Origin: JBBDWZ01 sp050732575
GTDB lineage: Bacteria; Gemmatimonadota; Gemmatimonadetes; Longimicrobiales; RSA9
Direction of reading: 5' to 3'
Assembly (NCBI GenBank): GCA_050732575.1
Contig: JBOHRF010000085.1
Coordinates: 1 to 17,743 of the forward strand
DNA: 17,743 nucleotides
Of the stretch, positions 1-8,487 are shown piece by piece. Both the position numbers and the translations under genes were made by a program. Each line of letters starts with the position of its first letter. Within the stretch, counting starts at the first letter, position 1. The notes beneath the pieces were generated by a model. The model made no database searches. It was not told the origin of the DNA and worked only from the letters and a program-made list of their open reading frames with translations.

Positions 1-972
1 GTTGATGCTAGCGAGCAGCAGAGGCGTCGTGTTATCGGCGACGATCGGCTGATTGATGTCGGCGCCTGCGTCCAGCAGCGCTTGCACAGTCGGCACGTGA
101 CCTTCGCGCACGGCGAGCAAGAGCGCCGTCAGACCACCCTGAAAACCCACCATGGCGGTGAAACCAGCCACGTCCTCGTCGCCGCCACCACCACCTGCTG
201 TCTCTTCCTCTGACGCAGCACTGGCTGTTGATGCGGCCGGTTGTTTCTCTGCAGCCAGTCCTGCACGCACGGCGACCTGCACTTGCTTCGGATCGGGGCG
301 CCAGGCCTGGGGTGCGCCCTGCTGCGTCCTGAAATCGGCCAGCGTCTGGTTCCGGCGCTGCCGGCCCAGTCGATCCGTGGCGGCCAGCTCCATCAGATCC
401 ACGACCCTGGCTGCAATACGATGATCCGCACCGCCCTTGAGCAGCACTTTGACAGCTTCGGTGCGACCGTGTGAAGCGGCAATCATCAAGGGCGTTTGTC
501 CCCAGGCCGGCTCCTTTGCATTCATATCCGCGCCGTGATCGAGCAGTGCCCTGGTTGCGGCTGCACTTCCGCCCAGTGCGGCGAGGTGCAGTGCAGTCAC
601 GCCCGTGCTTGTGATCAGCTTGGCATTGCTGCCTGCCTTGAGCAACGCCGCGACCACGCGCGCGCTGCCCGCCTCGCCGGCTACGTGCAGTGGTGTGTAC
701 GCGCCGATACGCGTCAGCGCATTCTGATTGGCTTTGCTGCGAATCAGAAGGACTGCCAGCTCAACGTCATCGTGCCTGGCGGCCCAATGCAATGCGGTCA
801 TACCATCACCCTGCGCGCCGTTGACATCGGCGCCCGTCCTGAGCAGCGCGCGCACGGCTGTGATGTCACGGCGCATCGCCGCATCGGCAACAGGTGATGG
901 TGGTGCTGCGGCGCCACCGAGCAACACGGCCAACCCGAGTACACCAAGCACGCGGAGTTTCGTCGTTTTCAT
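1..972 (-). CDS. Exported ankyrin-repeat protein (3' end cut by window edge)
   Basis: Reading leftward from the ATG at 972, the frame stays open for 324 codons to the window edge, so the C-terminus is missing. Residues 1-23 form a signal peptide (KTTK, then a hydrophobic core, then GGAAAPP). Ankyrin repeats follow at about 30-51, 57-88, 91-121, 124-153 and 158-184, with consensus pieces such as TALHWAA, TPLHVAGEAG, TALHLAALGG and ALLDHGADMNAKE. A non-repeat insert of about 95 residues (185-280) contains an acidic and poly-Gly stretch (EEETAGGGGGDED). Repeats resume at 281 (LTALLLAVREGH, LLDAGADIN). Ankyrin repeats bind proteins; this one should act in the periplasm or at the surface. The start lies 49 bp after the DUF1552 stop on the same strand, so it is probably the third gene of that operon. 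No strong Shine-Dalgarno is visible. Ankyrin proteins commonly accompany DUF1592/DUF1552 pairs; the partner is unknown. Confidence 0.88.
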   Translation of the reverse strand, partial: MKTTKLRVLGVLGLAVLLGGAAAPPSPVADAAMRRDITAVRALLRTGADVNGAQGDGMTALHWAARHDDVELAVLLIRSKANQNALTRIGAYTPLHVAGEAGSARVVAALLKAGSNAKLITSTGVTALHLAALGGSAAATRALLDHGADMNAKEPAWGQTPLMIAASHGRTEAVKVLLKGGADHRIAARVVDLMELAATDRLGRQRRNQTLADFRTQQGAPQAWRPDPKQVQVAVRAGLAAEKQPAASTASAASEEETAGGGGGDEDVAGFTAMVGFQGGLTALLLAVREGHVPTVQALLDAGADINQPIVADNTTPLLLASIN

Positions 973-1021
973 TTTCAGCAGCTCGCAGTCATTCGTTGTT
1001 GTCCTCGGCGTCTCCGCGTGA

Positions 1022-2416
1022 TCAGATGGCGCTGGGTGCCTTGATGAGGAACTCACCGGTGCTATCGCCAAAGCTGTTCAAATCGTCCAGTCCCAGACTG
1101 TGCAGCAGCGAGAGCATTACGTTGGCCATGGGTGTTCCATCCGGTGCCTTGACATGGAGATTGCCGCTCAGCAGACCATTGGCACCGCCCAGCAGAACCA
1201 GCGGACAGCGCCTGTGGTTGTGCGTGTTGCTGTCAGCCATGGGTGAGCCGTAGATGATCATGGTCCTGTCCAGCAATGCTGCATCGCCCTCCATCGTCGT
1301 CTTAAGCCTCTCCAGGAAATACGGAAGCAGGCTCACGTGATACTTGTTGATCTCGTAAAAATCTTTGACCCGCTTCGGATTGTTGCCGTGGTGCGATGCC
1401 GGGTGGAATCCGGCCCCAATGCCGCTCTCGGGATAGACCCGAGCCGAGGCATCGCGGCCGGTCTTGAACGAGAACACGCGCGTCATGTCTGACTCGAAGG
1501 CCAATACCTGGAGGTCGAACATGAGCTTCACGTGCTCATCGAAGGAGTCGGGCACGCCGGCCGGCGCGCCGGGCAGCTCGCGCGGCTCGCCACTGGTATT
1601 GCGTGCTTCGATCCTCTGAATGCGCCGTTCGATCTCACGAATGTTCTCCAGATACTGCTCCATGCGCCGACTGTCGCTCACATTCAGCTCACGCTTCAAT
1701 TCGGAAACGCGGCCTGTGATCCAATCGAGAATGCTGCCCGTGGCCCTTCTGCGCGCCGACCGCTCATCGGCCGATCCGCCCGCGCCGAACAACTGGTCGA
1801 AGGCCACACGCGGATCGCGGATCATGGGCAGCGGCTCCGTGGGTGATGCCCAGCTGATCGAATCCGTGTACACGCAGGAGTAGCCGTACGCGCAGCCGCC
1901 TGCTCGGTCCACGTTCTCAATGCACAACTGCATGGACGGAATCGGCGTGTTCTGGCCAAAGCGCTGCGCGTATAGCTGGTCCAGGGAAGTGCCTACGAAG
2001 ATATCCGAGCTTTCCGTTTGCGTCGGGTGCGCCTGCGTCAGGAACACGGCACTGGAGCGGAAGTGGTCGCCACCGATCTCCTCCGCCTTGTACGCTTCGG
2101 CCATCCGTACATCGGTGTTGCTCACGATGGTCATGTATTTCCGGAACGGCTCGAGCGGACTGAGCGCGCTGGGACTCAGATCGAACGCGTGACCCGCCGC
2201 CTCCGGTGCCCAGTAGTACTGCGTGGCGCCATGGGGGGAGCAGCCAGCCGCACCATGCACCGCCTCGATGCAAACCAGGCGAGTCGGATCTGCGGCTGAT
2301 GCCATCTTCCACAGGCGTCCGGCCGGCACCATGGCATCGAGATACGGTAGAGCCACGGTCGCGCCCATGCCACGCAGGAATGTGCGGCGAGGAAGGTGTT
2401 TTCCAGTGTTGATCAT
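1022..2416 (-). CDS. Tat-exported DUF1552 family protein
   Basis: A 464-residue protein of the DUF1552 family, which is of unproven function. The N-terminus carries a twin-arginine type signal (residues 9-28: PRRTFLRG, then GATVALPYLDAM), suggesting export in a folded state. The fold appears related to DUF1501 and the sulfatase/alkaline-phosphatase-like proteins: near residues 389-411 there is YGSPMADSNTHNHRR followed by PLVLLGG, resembling the metal-site end of that superfamily. This relationship is inferred. The start at 2416 was chosen over an upstream in-frame ATG at 2452 because AAGGAG lies 8 nt before it and the Tat signal begins here. The gene starts 89 bp after the DUF1592-family stop and ends 49 bp before the ankyrin gene. 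DUF1552 and DUF1592 genes are habitual neighbours in Planctomycetes, Acidobacteria, Myxobacteria and Gemmatimonadota, and probably act on the same unknown extracytoplasmic substrate. Confidence 0.92.
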   Translation of the reverse strand: MINTGKHLPRRTFLRGMGATVALPYLDAMVPAGRLWKMASAADPTRLVCIEAVHGAAGCSPHGATQYYWAPEAAGHAFDLSPSALSPLEPFRKYMTIVSNTDVRMAEAYKAEEIGGDHFRSSAVFLTQAHPTQTESSDIFVGTSLDQLYAQRFGQNTPIPSMQLCIENVDRAGGCAYGYSCVYTDSISWASPTEPLPMIRDPRVAFDQLFGAGGSADERSARRRATGSILDWITGRVSELKRELNVSDSRRMEQYLENIREIERRIQRIEARNTSGEPRELPGAPAGVPDSFDEHVKLMFDLQVLAFESDMTRVFSFKTGRDASARVYPESGIGAGFHPASHHGNNPKRVKDFYEINKYHVSLLPYFLERLKTTMEGDAALLDRTMIIYGSPMADSNTHNHRRCPLVLLGGANGLLSGNLHVKAPDGTPMANVMLSLLHSLGLDDLNSFGDSTGEFLIKAPSAI

Positions 2417-2424
2417 GCTGGCGG

Positions 2425-2430
2425 CTCCTT
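2425..2430 (-). promoter_or_regulatory. Ribosome binding site deciding the DUF1552 start
   Basis: On the minus strand this reads AAGGAG, 8 nt before the ATG at 2416. It is the best Shine-Dalgarno match in this cluster and argues against the in-frame ATG at 2452, which would put 12 extra residues before the Tat signal. Confidence 0.75.
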
Positions 2431-2505
2431 GATATTCCCTCTGATGCCCCATGGCCCTTGTGTGACCGTTCTGTGCCGTTAGCGCGGCTCGAGAACGCTG
2501 CCGTA

Positions 2506-4986
2506 TTACGGTAACCGGCTGCTATCCTCTGCGACTTCCAGCCGTTGCATGCGGAACGCCGGACTGTTGACAACACCCAGGATGTAAGAAGAGATCCGAT
2601 GTTGCTGTGCCGCGGCTCCCCTCGTGATGGCGCGAATCGTGGGCATGTCGAAGTACTCGACGCGCCGGCCCAGTGCATAGGCCATCAAGTTTCGATTGAA
2701 TGTTCGCAGCAGTGATTCCTGACGCTTCATCAGCGCCCCGCGTAAATCAGCCGGCGTCTCTACCGCCGTGCCATCCCACAACTCGCTGCGTGAATCGATG
2801 GGCATGCCGTTGTCTCTCAGACGCCATTTCCCCGTGACATCGAAGTGTTCCAGCGGCAAACCAATCGGATCCATGATGCGGTGACAGGATTGACACATGG
2901 GATCACTACGATGTTGCTCCATGCGCTCGCGCACGGTCAGCGCTTTTCCTTCGTTGGCTGAGGGTATCGCTTCCAGGTCCGGCACCCCCGGTGGCGGGGG
3001 CGGTGGCGGATTGTGGAAGAACACTTCCATCACCCACTTGCCACGATCCACGGCGGAAGTCCGGCTGGCGTGCGATGTCAGGGTGAGGATACTGGCATGA
3101 CCGAGCAGGCCGCGCCGCCGGTTGTCCGGGTATTTCACGCGTTTGAAGCCGGTGCCAAAGACGCCCGGAATTCCGTAGTGCTGGGCCAGGCGATCATCAA
3201 TGAAGGAGTAGTCTGCAGTGAACAACTCGAGCACACTTCGGTCTTCACGCACCAGGTTGTGGAAGAACAATTCGGTCTCCCGTTTCATCGACGCCCTGAG
3301 CTGCTCGTCGAAATCGGGATATTGCCGGACATCAGGTTGCACCTTTTCCAGGTCGGAGAGGCGCAGCCATTGCGCGGCGAAGCGGGTGGCCAGCGCCTCG
3401 GCCCGCGGATCCAACAACATGCGCCGCACCTGCCGCTCCACCTCGCCTGGCTGCGAGAGTTTGCGCTCGCGCGCCAGCTTCAGCAGCGCATCATCGGGCG
3501 GAGCCGACCACAGGAAGAACGACAGGCGGGAAGCGAGATCGATGTCGCTGATCGGATAATTCTCGCCGGGCTGTGCGCCGGCTGGTGCACGCTCGAACCG
3601 GAACACGAAATCGGGACTGGCCAGGACTGCCTCGAGTGCACTGCGGATCCCGGCCTCAAACGCACTGTTCGCGGCGCCCGTCTCGTAGAACGACATCAGG
3701 CCGGATAGATCCCGCTCAGTCAGGGGTCTGCGAAACGCCTGCACGCCGAGTCGGCTGACAATTGCTTCCGCGCAAGTGCGCGCGTCCTGTGGTCCAGTGG
3801 GCCGACAACTGAAGAGCCTCTGCCGGACGGGCGAGTCGGAGACGCCGCTAACATTGTGCGGCCCGTTGATCACCAGATCGCGCAGATGCGGCAACATCGT
3901 GAAGCCGTACGCGGTCGCGTTGGATGTGCTGTTGAGCGACCACTTCAGGGGAGAGACCAGATCCTGCACCGTGCTCTGGAATACCGGCGGTATGAAGGCA
4001 GCAGCCACACGATGCGGACCGGCGCGCAGGGGAACGGCTACGGTCGACATGGACACGCCGTTGGGGTCCGATGCGTGCATCCAGCGATCGATGTCGAGCA
4101 ATGCTACGCGCTCGCCGTCAACCGAGATCTCGATCTGCTCGTCGCGTGCGTTGCCGCCGGCAAATGCACCCGTAGTCTCGTGGTAGAACGAGACACGGAA
4201 CGTGTACTCGCCATCGGCCGGGAAGTTGTGCATAACGGCAACGCCGCCGCGCGTGCCAAATGGTGCACCGTCAACGTGACTCGTTTGTGAGGCCGTGCGC
4301 GGTACGTTGTAGGTCGCTTCTGTTGGCGGGGTCTTGGGATTGCCTACCGCCAGCCAGCTGATTTCGCTGGCTGCACGCAGGTAGGCTTCCAGAAGCGTCG
4401 GCGAAAGCACCTGCACGTCCGCAATGTTGTCGAAGTTGTCGCTCTTCGTGTCGAGCGGCAGGAAGTCGCCCGCATCGATGTGCAGCGACAGCAGGTCCCG
4501 AATCGCACTCGTGTATTCGGCTCGATTGAGCCGCTGGAAAGTGCGCTGGCCAGGGTTCCGCCGCGCAGACGCTGCCGCGTCCAAGCGCGTCTCGAGCGTG
4601 TCTACCAGCATGCGTAGCGTGTCGCCACCCGGGCGCGGCATGCCCGGTGGCGGCATCATGGTCGCTCGCAACTTGGCGATCATTTTCTCGGCTGTTTCAG
4701 CCCTGGCCGGGGCCGCAGCTACATCAAACGACTGCAGTGACAGATTCCCCGTGCGCAGAATGTCGTTGTGGCAAACCTGGCAGTAGCGCTGAACTACGCT
4801 GTTGAGCGCGTCCACTGAAACGCCGGCGCTGGCGAGGACAGCTGATGGGAGGCCTGGGAGAGGATTGGCCGCAACCGCCATTGGCCGGGCAGGGGCCGCT
4901 ACTAAGCCAGCCGAACCTCGCTCGAGGCGCAGACTCGCCAGGACGAGCAGGATCCCAAGCAACGTTGCGGCCGTCAACGTCTTCAT
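2506..4986 (-). CDS. Exported two-haem-motif DUF1592/DUF1588 family protein
   Basis: An 826-residue exported protein with the planctomycete-type cytochrome architecture. After a signal peptide (1-30) comes a cytochrome c-like region with C69QVCH73 and a Met/Pro stretch MMPPPGM at 110-116 that could supply the distal ligand. DUF1587 follows at about 150-213 (RLNRAEYTSAIRDLL). A carbohydrate-binding-like beta domain sits at about 240-335 (GEYTFRVSFYHE, IEISVDGERV). Then come DUF1595 (about 405-465), DUF1592 (about 478-605), DUF1588 (about 620-720, with the typical poly-Pro HNPPPPPPPGVPD and a second haem motif C698QSCH702) and DUF1585 (about 735-810). The order is diagnostic, but the reaction is not established; an exported redox function is inferred from the haem motifs. 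The start at 4986 is preferred to the in-frame start at 5019 because AAGGG precedes it and the signal peptide begins here. It is the first gene of the leftward cluster. Confidence 0.92.
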   Translation of the reverse strand: MKTLTAATLLGILLVLASLRLERGSAGLVAAPARPMAVAANPLPGLPSAVLASAGVSVDALNSVVQRYCQVCHNDILRTGNLSLQSFDVAAAPARAETAEKMIAKLRATMMPPPGMPRPGGDTLRMLVDTLETRLDAAASARRNPGQRTFQRLNRAEYTSAIRDLLSLHIDAGDFLPLDTKSDNFDNIADVQVLSPTLLEAYLRAASEISWLAVGNPKTPPTEATYNVPRTASQTSHVDGAPFGTRGGVAVMHNFPADGEYTFRVSFYHETTGAFAGGNARDEQIEISVDGERVALLDIDRWMHASDPNGVSMSTVAVPLRAGPHRVAAAFIPPVFQSTVQDLVSPLKWSLNSTSNATAYGFTMLPHLRDLVINGPHNVSGVSDSPVRQRLFSCRPTGPQDARTCAEAIVSRLGVQAFRRPLTERDLSGLMSFYETGAANSAFEAGIRSALEAVLASPDFVFRFERAPAGAQPGENYPISDIDLASRLSFFLWSAPPDDALLKLARERKLSQPGEVERQVRRMLLDPRAEALATRFAAQWLRLSDLEKVQPDVRQYPDFDEQLRASMKRETELFFHNLVREDRSVLELFTADYSFIDDRLAQHYGIPGVFGTGFKRVKYPDNRRRGLLGHASILTLTSHASRTSAVDRGKWVMEVFFHNPPPPPPPGVPDLEAIPSANEGKALTVRERMEQHRSDPMCQSCHRIMDPIGLPLEHFDVTGKWRLRDNGMPIDSRSELWDGTAVETPADLRGALMKRQESLLRTFNRNLMAYALGRRVEYFDMPTIRAITRGAAAQQHRISSYILGVVNSPAFRMQRLEVAEDSSRLP

Positions 4987-5232
4987 GGTGCCCTTGTCGT
5001 GCAGATTGCGGCCAATCACCCAGGCTAACTTGCCGTTCCGGCAGCCGTCTCAGCAAGTCTTTTTGACCGGCTGACTGCGACGAACGCGGTCTCGCCTGCC
5101 GGGCGCTGGGGAAAAGCATGCTAACCGTCATTCATCGCACGGCATTCGCTTCTGACTTTCCGAAGCCAGTGGGCGGGCCTACCTTCTCGTTCGCTGCCCG
5201 TACTTCGGCGAAAGCCAGACCTGGAGGCCAGC
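4987..5232. promoter_or_regulatory. Divergent intergenic region
   Basis: These 246 bp separate two divergent operons and must contain both promoters, but no convincing -35/-10 pair was found for either direction. A small perfect hairpin, TGCCG-TTC-CGGCA (5031-5043), lies about 45 nt upstream of the minus-strand start and could fall in its 5' leader. GGAGG at 5223-5227 is the ribosome binding site of the plus-strand gene. Confidence 0.4.
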
Positions 5233-6213
5233 ATGCGCCGCCTTTCCTGCCGTGGCCCAGCCCTTATTGTCCTGGCCCTGTTGAGCCTTGGCCTGTCAAA
5301 GAGCCTCGAGGCGCAGGATCCGGCAATCGGGAAGGAACAGCTCACCACATACGCGAAAGCGATCGCTGCGATGGCAGTGGTGCGGGACCGGATCCAGGCT
5401 GAAATGGCGGCGCCCGGGAACAAGAAGGATGAAGCGCAGCAGCTCTTGCAGGACAAGATGCGCCAGGAGATCGCGAAGGTGCTGCAGGAGCATGGCCTGA
5501 CCGAGCCCCAGTACAGGCGCATCACTTACGTCATCAGCACAGACCCGGAGCAGCGCAAGATCTTGGATGAGATCATGGGCATCAAGCCGCCGGCTCCGCC
5601 GCCCGCGGCTGCGGGCCCGGCTGCTGCGACTGCGGCGTCGACCCCGGTAGGCACACATCTAGGGCACATCACGAGTGGCTTTTCCGGAACTCCAAATGGC
5701 CAGGGCCTGTTGCCCACGGCGATGGCTGAGGCGCGCATTGTTGCGGAGCATGCAGCGCTGGCCGCGAAGAGCTCCAGCAATCTCGAGGTGATGAAGACGC
5801 ACGCTGGCCATGTGATCCACGCCATCGATCCAGGCCAGGCGGATCGCGGACCCGGTAATGGGTATGGCCTGAAAAAGGCCGCAGCCGGTGTAGCCGCTCA
5901 TATCGAGTTGGCCGCCCGGTCCGAGGGTGCGTCCCAGAACGCGACCACGCACTCGGTACATGTTGCCACTGCAGCGCGCAACACGGTACAGCGCGCCGAC
6001 CAAATCCTTGCACTGGCACAGCAGATCCAGGCTACCACCACTGCATCGGAAGCCGCCGCGCTCGTGACCCGGCTGAATGCTCTGGCCGAGCAATTGATGG
6101 CAGGTCATGACGCCAACGGTGATGGACGTATAGGCTGGCAGGAGGGCGAGGGTGGGCTTCAGCACGTGGAGCAGCACGTGAACCTGCTCATGCAGGGTGA
6201 GATGCCACGCTAA
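5233..6213 (+). CDS. Secreted DUF4168-like, His-rich helical, EF-hand protein
   Basis: A 326-residue protein with a Sec signal peptide (1-27, ending SLEAQ). Residues about 36-116 resemble DUF4168: an alpha-helical stretch with AAMAVVRDRIQAEM, then GLTEPQYRRITYVISTDPEQ. A Pro/Ala linker (118-137) leads to a helical, histidine-rich region at about 158-290 with spaced His pairs (H190, H193, H196 in THAGHVIHAIDP; H223; H240 and H243). A single canonical EF-hand loop lies near the C-terminus: D293-A-N-G-D-G-R-I-G-W-Q-E304, followed by more histidines (H311, H315). Calcium binding by the loop follows from the EF-hand consensus; metal or haem binding by the histidines is inference. GGAGG sits 5 nt before the ATG. 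The stop is one nucleotide from the next ATG (TAACATG), so the two genes are almost certainly co-translated. The biological role is not known to me. Confidence 0.85.
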   Translation: MRRLSCRGPALIVLALLSLGLSKSLEAQDPAIGKEQLTTYAKAIAAMAVVRDRIQAEMAAPGNKKDEAQQLLQDKMRQEIAKVLQEHGLTEPQYRRITYVISTDPEQRKILDEIMGIKPPAPPPAAAGPAAATAASTPVGTHLGHITSGFSGTPNGQGLLPTAMAEARIVAEHAALAAKSSSNLEVMKTHAGHVIHAIDPGQADRGPGNGYGLKKAAAGVAAHIELAARSEGASQNATTHSVHVATAARNTVQRADQILALAQQIQATTTASEAAALVTRLNALAEQLMAGHDANGDGRIGWQEGEGGLQHVEQHVNLLMQGEMPR

Positions 6214-6214
6214 C

Positions 6215-8290
6215 ATGAAGAATTGGCGCGTGGTGAGAATCGCGACCCTGCAGCTCGGCCTGGCTGTCCTGGGCGCGAGTACCGCGGCGGCCCAGCTTTC
6301 GGCAGATGTGCTACGGCCGCACGCTCGCCAGTGGGAACAGCTGATTGCCGCGGAGGACGCGCGCGCTCGCTCGCCCGAGCAACTGCAGGTGCTGCTCGAG
6401 GGCACACGAGCCGGCTCAATGGAGCTGCGCAGGCTAGCCGTGCGCGCGCTCGGCCGGCTGGAGCGCCCTGAACTGGCCGATCCGATCACAGCCATGTTGC
6501 GCGATGCAGCGCCTGGCGTGCGTGCTGAAGCGGCCCATGCGCTCGGCCAGGCCGTGATGCGCGGCGATGGCGCGCCGGTCAGACCTGCGCTGGCCAGCGC
6601 GCTCGCCAGCGAGCGCGATCCATCGGTGCGCGCGGCGATTGCGGAAACGCTGGGCCGGACGCGTCACGCGTCGGCCACGGACGCGCGTGCCACGATCGAT
6701 CTGTTGCTGCCGCTTTTGGACGAATCGCCCATGACCGCGCTGGGTGCCACGCGTGGCATGTTCTTCCTGGCCAGGCAGCCAACCGCGCGCTCCGCATTCG
6801 ACGCCACCACGCAGGCTGCGCTGTTGCGCAAGGCTACCGAACGGACGGCGCGTGCCAATGACCTGCAGAGCGTGCGGCTGCGCACGGTGGCCGCCGCAAC
6901 GCTGGTCACCACCGGGCGCGCGAATGTTGCGGCATTGACCGGCATTCTGGACGATGCCGATCCATACGTGCGCCGTGAGGCCGCCGTGGCATTGGCCGCC
7001 TCGAGCGATACATCTTCGACTGCGCCACTCATCATGCGCGCACTGAGCGACGGTTCGGGCGTAGTGCGGCTGGAGGGCCTGCGCGCGTACGGCCGCCGCC
7101 TGGCCGGCACGCGCGGCTGTGATCCGATTACACGCGCGGTTGGCGATGCCAACCCGCACGTTGCCTTGCTGGCGCTCGATCTGCTGGGTACGGCCTGCCC
7201 ATCAACACCGGCCCACGTGAGCCTGCTCGATTCCATTGCCCGTGCACTGCCCACGGGCAGCGTGGGTCGCTGGCAGCACGCCGCCCACGCATTTACTGCT
7301 CTGGCCGCGCGCGCTGCCGAACGTGCGCGTACGCGCCTGCCCGCCTTCATCTCACACCCACGCTTCTTCGTGCGCACCTATGCGGCCGTGGCGGCCACCA
7401 CGTTGCAAGACCGGGCCGCTTTGATTCGCCTGAGCAATGATGCGCATCCAAACGTGCGCACGGCGGCCGTGGACGGCCTGCGCCGCGTGTCAGGTCGTGC
7501 GGCCGATAGCGTTTATCTGGCACAATTGACACAGGATGACAGCCAACTCTTGCAGTCGGCAGCCGCGGCCCTCGATTCCACTTCATGGCCGAGCACGGCC
7601 AACGCGCTGTTGGCCGCGCTGGATCGCGTGAGCCAAACTCGCCGCGAGACTTCACGCGATGCGCGTGTGGCCTTGTTGCACAGCATTCGACAGCTGGGGA
7701 ACGCCAGCCTGTCCGCCCGGTTGCAGCCCTACCTGCGCGACTTCGATCCCGTGGTGGCAGACAGTGCGGCGCGTGTGCTGCTCGCCTGGACCGGCTCGCG
7801 GCCCGAGGTCGCACGCGTGCAGCCGCCGGCAGTGCCGCTGCCCACGTTCGAGCAAGCCGCCGAACTCGCCCATGGCCGCGCCATCATCCAGCTCGAGGAC
7901 GGCGGTGAGATCGAATTGCAGTTATTGCCCTTCGATGCACCGACCAACGCCGCGCGTTTCGCTCGCCTGGCGCGGGCCGGCTATTTCGATGGCCTGACCT
8001 TCCATCGCATTGCCGCCAATTTCGTGGTGCAGGGTGGCAGTCCGAATGCCAACGAATACACGGGCGATGGACCGTACACACGTGACGAACTGGCCGTGGA
8101 GAATTGGCGCGGAACAGTCGGCTTGTCGACGCGTGGACGGGACACGGGTGACGCTCAGATCTACATCAACCTGATCGATAACGTGCGCCTGGATCACGAC
8201 TACACGATCTTCGCCCGCGTGCTGCGCGGCATCGAATTGGCCGACCGCATGCTGGAAGGCGCGTTAATGCGGCGCGTCATGATCCGCTGA
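6215..8290 (+). CDS. Exported HEAT-repeat protein with C-terminal cyclophilin-type prolyl isomerase
   Basis: A 691-residue protein. The signal peptide is at 1-26 (hydrophobic core, then STAAAQ). Residues about 30-540 are alpha-helical HEAT/armadillo-type repeats, with recurring motifs such as VRALGRLERPELADPI, VRAEAAHALGQA, VRREAAVALAAS and VRTAAVDGLRRV. Residues about 554-691 form a cyclophilin domain: F596-H-R598-I-A-A-N-F603-V-V-Q606-G-G-S-P keeps the catalytic Arg and Gln, followed by WRGTVGLSTRG and LDHDYTIFARV. The enzyme should catalyse cis-trans isomerisation of Xaa-Pro bonds of periplasmic clients held by the HEAT solenoid. The usual SQFFI motif reads AQIYI, a conservative departure. 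The ATG at 6215 is chosen over an in-frame GTG at 6197 inside the previous gene because the signal peptide begins here. Start and upstream stop are 1 nt apart. HEAT-PPIase fusions occur in Gemmatimonadota and Acidobacteria. Confidence 0.9.
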   Translation: MKNWRVVRIATLQLGLAVLGASTAAAQLSADVLRPHARQWEQLIAAEDARARSPEQLQVLLEGTRAGSMELRRLAVRALGRLERPELADPITAMLRDAAPGVRAEAAHALGQAVMRGDGAPVRPALASALASERDPSVRAAIAETLGRTRHASATDARATIDLLLPLLDESPMTALGATRGMFFLARQPTARSAFDATTQAALLRKATERTARANDLQSVRLRTVAAATLVTTGRANVAALTGILDDADPYVRREAAVALAASSDTSSTAPLIMRALSDGSGVVRLEGLRAYGRRLAGTRGCDPITRAVGDANPHVALLALDLLGTACPSTPAHVSLLDSIARALPTGSVGRWQHAAHAFTALAARAAERARTRLPAFISHPRFFVRTYAAVAATTLQDRAALIRLSNDAHPNVRTAAVDGLRRVSGRAADSVYLAQLTQDDSQLLQSAAAALDSTSWPSTANALLAALDRVSQTRRETSRDARVALLHSIRQLGNASLSARLQPYLRDFDPVVADSAARVLLAWTGSRPEVARVQPPAVPLPTFEQAAELAHGRAIIQLEDGGEIELQLLPFDAPTNAARFARLARAGYFDGLTFHRIAANFVVQGGSPNANEYTGDGPYTRDELAVENWRGTVGLSTRGRDTGDAQIYINLIDNVRLDHDYTIFARVLRGIELADRMLEGALMRRVMIR

Positions 8291-8487
8291 ACCAGCAGCG
8301 CGTTCTTCTTTGCGGCTGGAAGGCAGGTCCTGCCGCATTCGCTAACTAGCGCCACTTCCACCAGCTATCCTCGAGCACGCGCGCGGCACGGCGCGCTCCA
8401 GCTCACCGAGCGCACCGTGCGTGGTCCGTAACGTGCGGCGCCACCGCATGCCCACCTGGGGAACACGCTCGGAAGGAAGGTGCCGCC
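8291..8487. other. Intergenic region with weak inverted repeats
   Basis: No gene was seen in these 197 bp. TGCGGC (8311-8316) can pair with GCCGCA (8332-8337), and GGCAGG-T-CCTGCC lies within it, but no T-run follows, so a terminator is only possible. TATCCT at 8366-8371 resembles a -10 box for the next gene but lacks a recognisable -35. Confidence 0.3.
8471..8480 (+). promoter_or_regulatory. Ribosome binding site deciding a GTG start
   Basis: The purine run GGAAGGAAGG ends 7 nt before the GTG at 8488. It supports GTG as the real start of the DUF4397 lipoprotein, since no in-frame ATG precedes the signal peptide. Confidence 0.7.

Noticed and set aside
1917..2678. 253-residue minus-strand open frame overlapping the DUF1552 and DUF1592 genes
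   Set aside because: Arg/Ser/Gly-rich shadow in the wrong frame over two confidently identified genes.
5152..5185. CTGACT / TACCTT as a promoter for the gene at 5233
   Set aside because: Spacing is over 20 bp and both boxes are poor; not supported.
5659..6495. 278-residue minus-strand open frame antisense to the EF-hand protein gene
   Set aside because: Antisense shadow spanning two real genes with good signals; low-complexity Ser/Arg/Cys composition.
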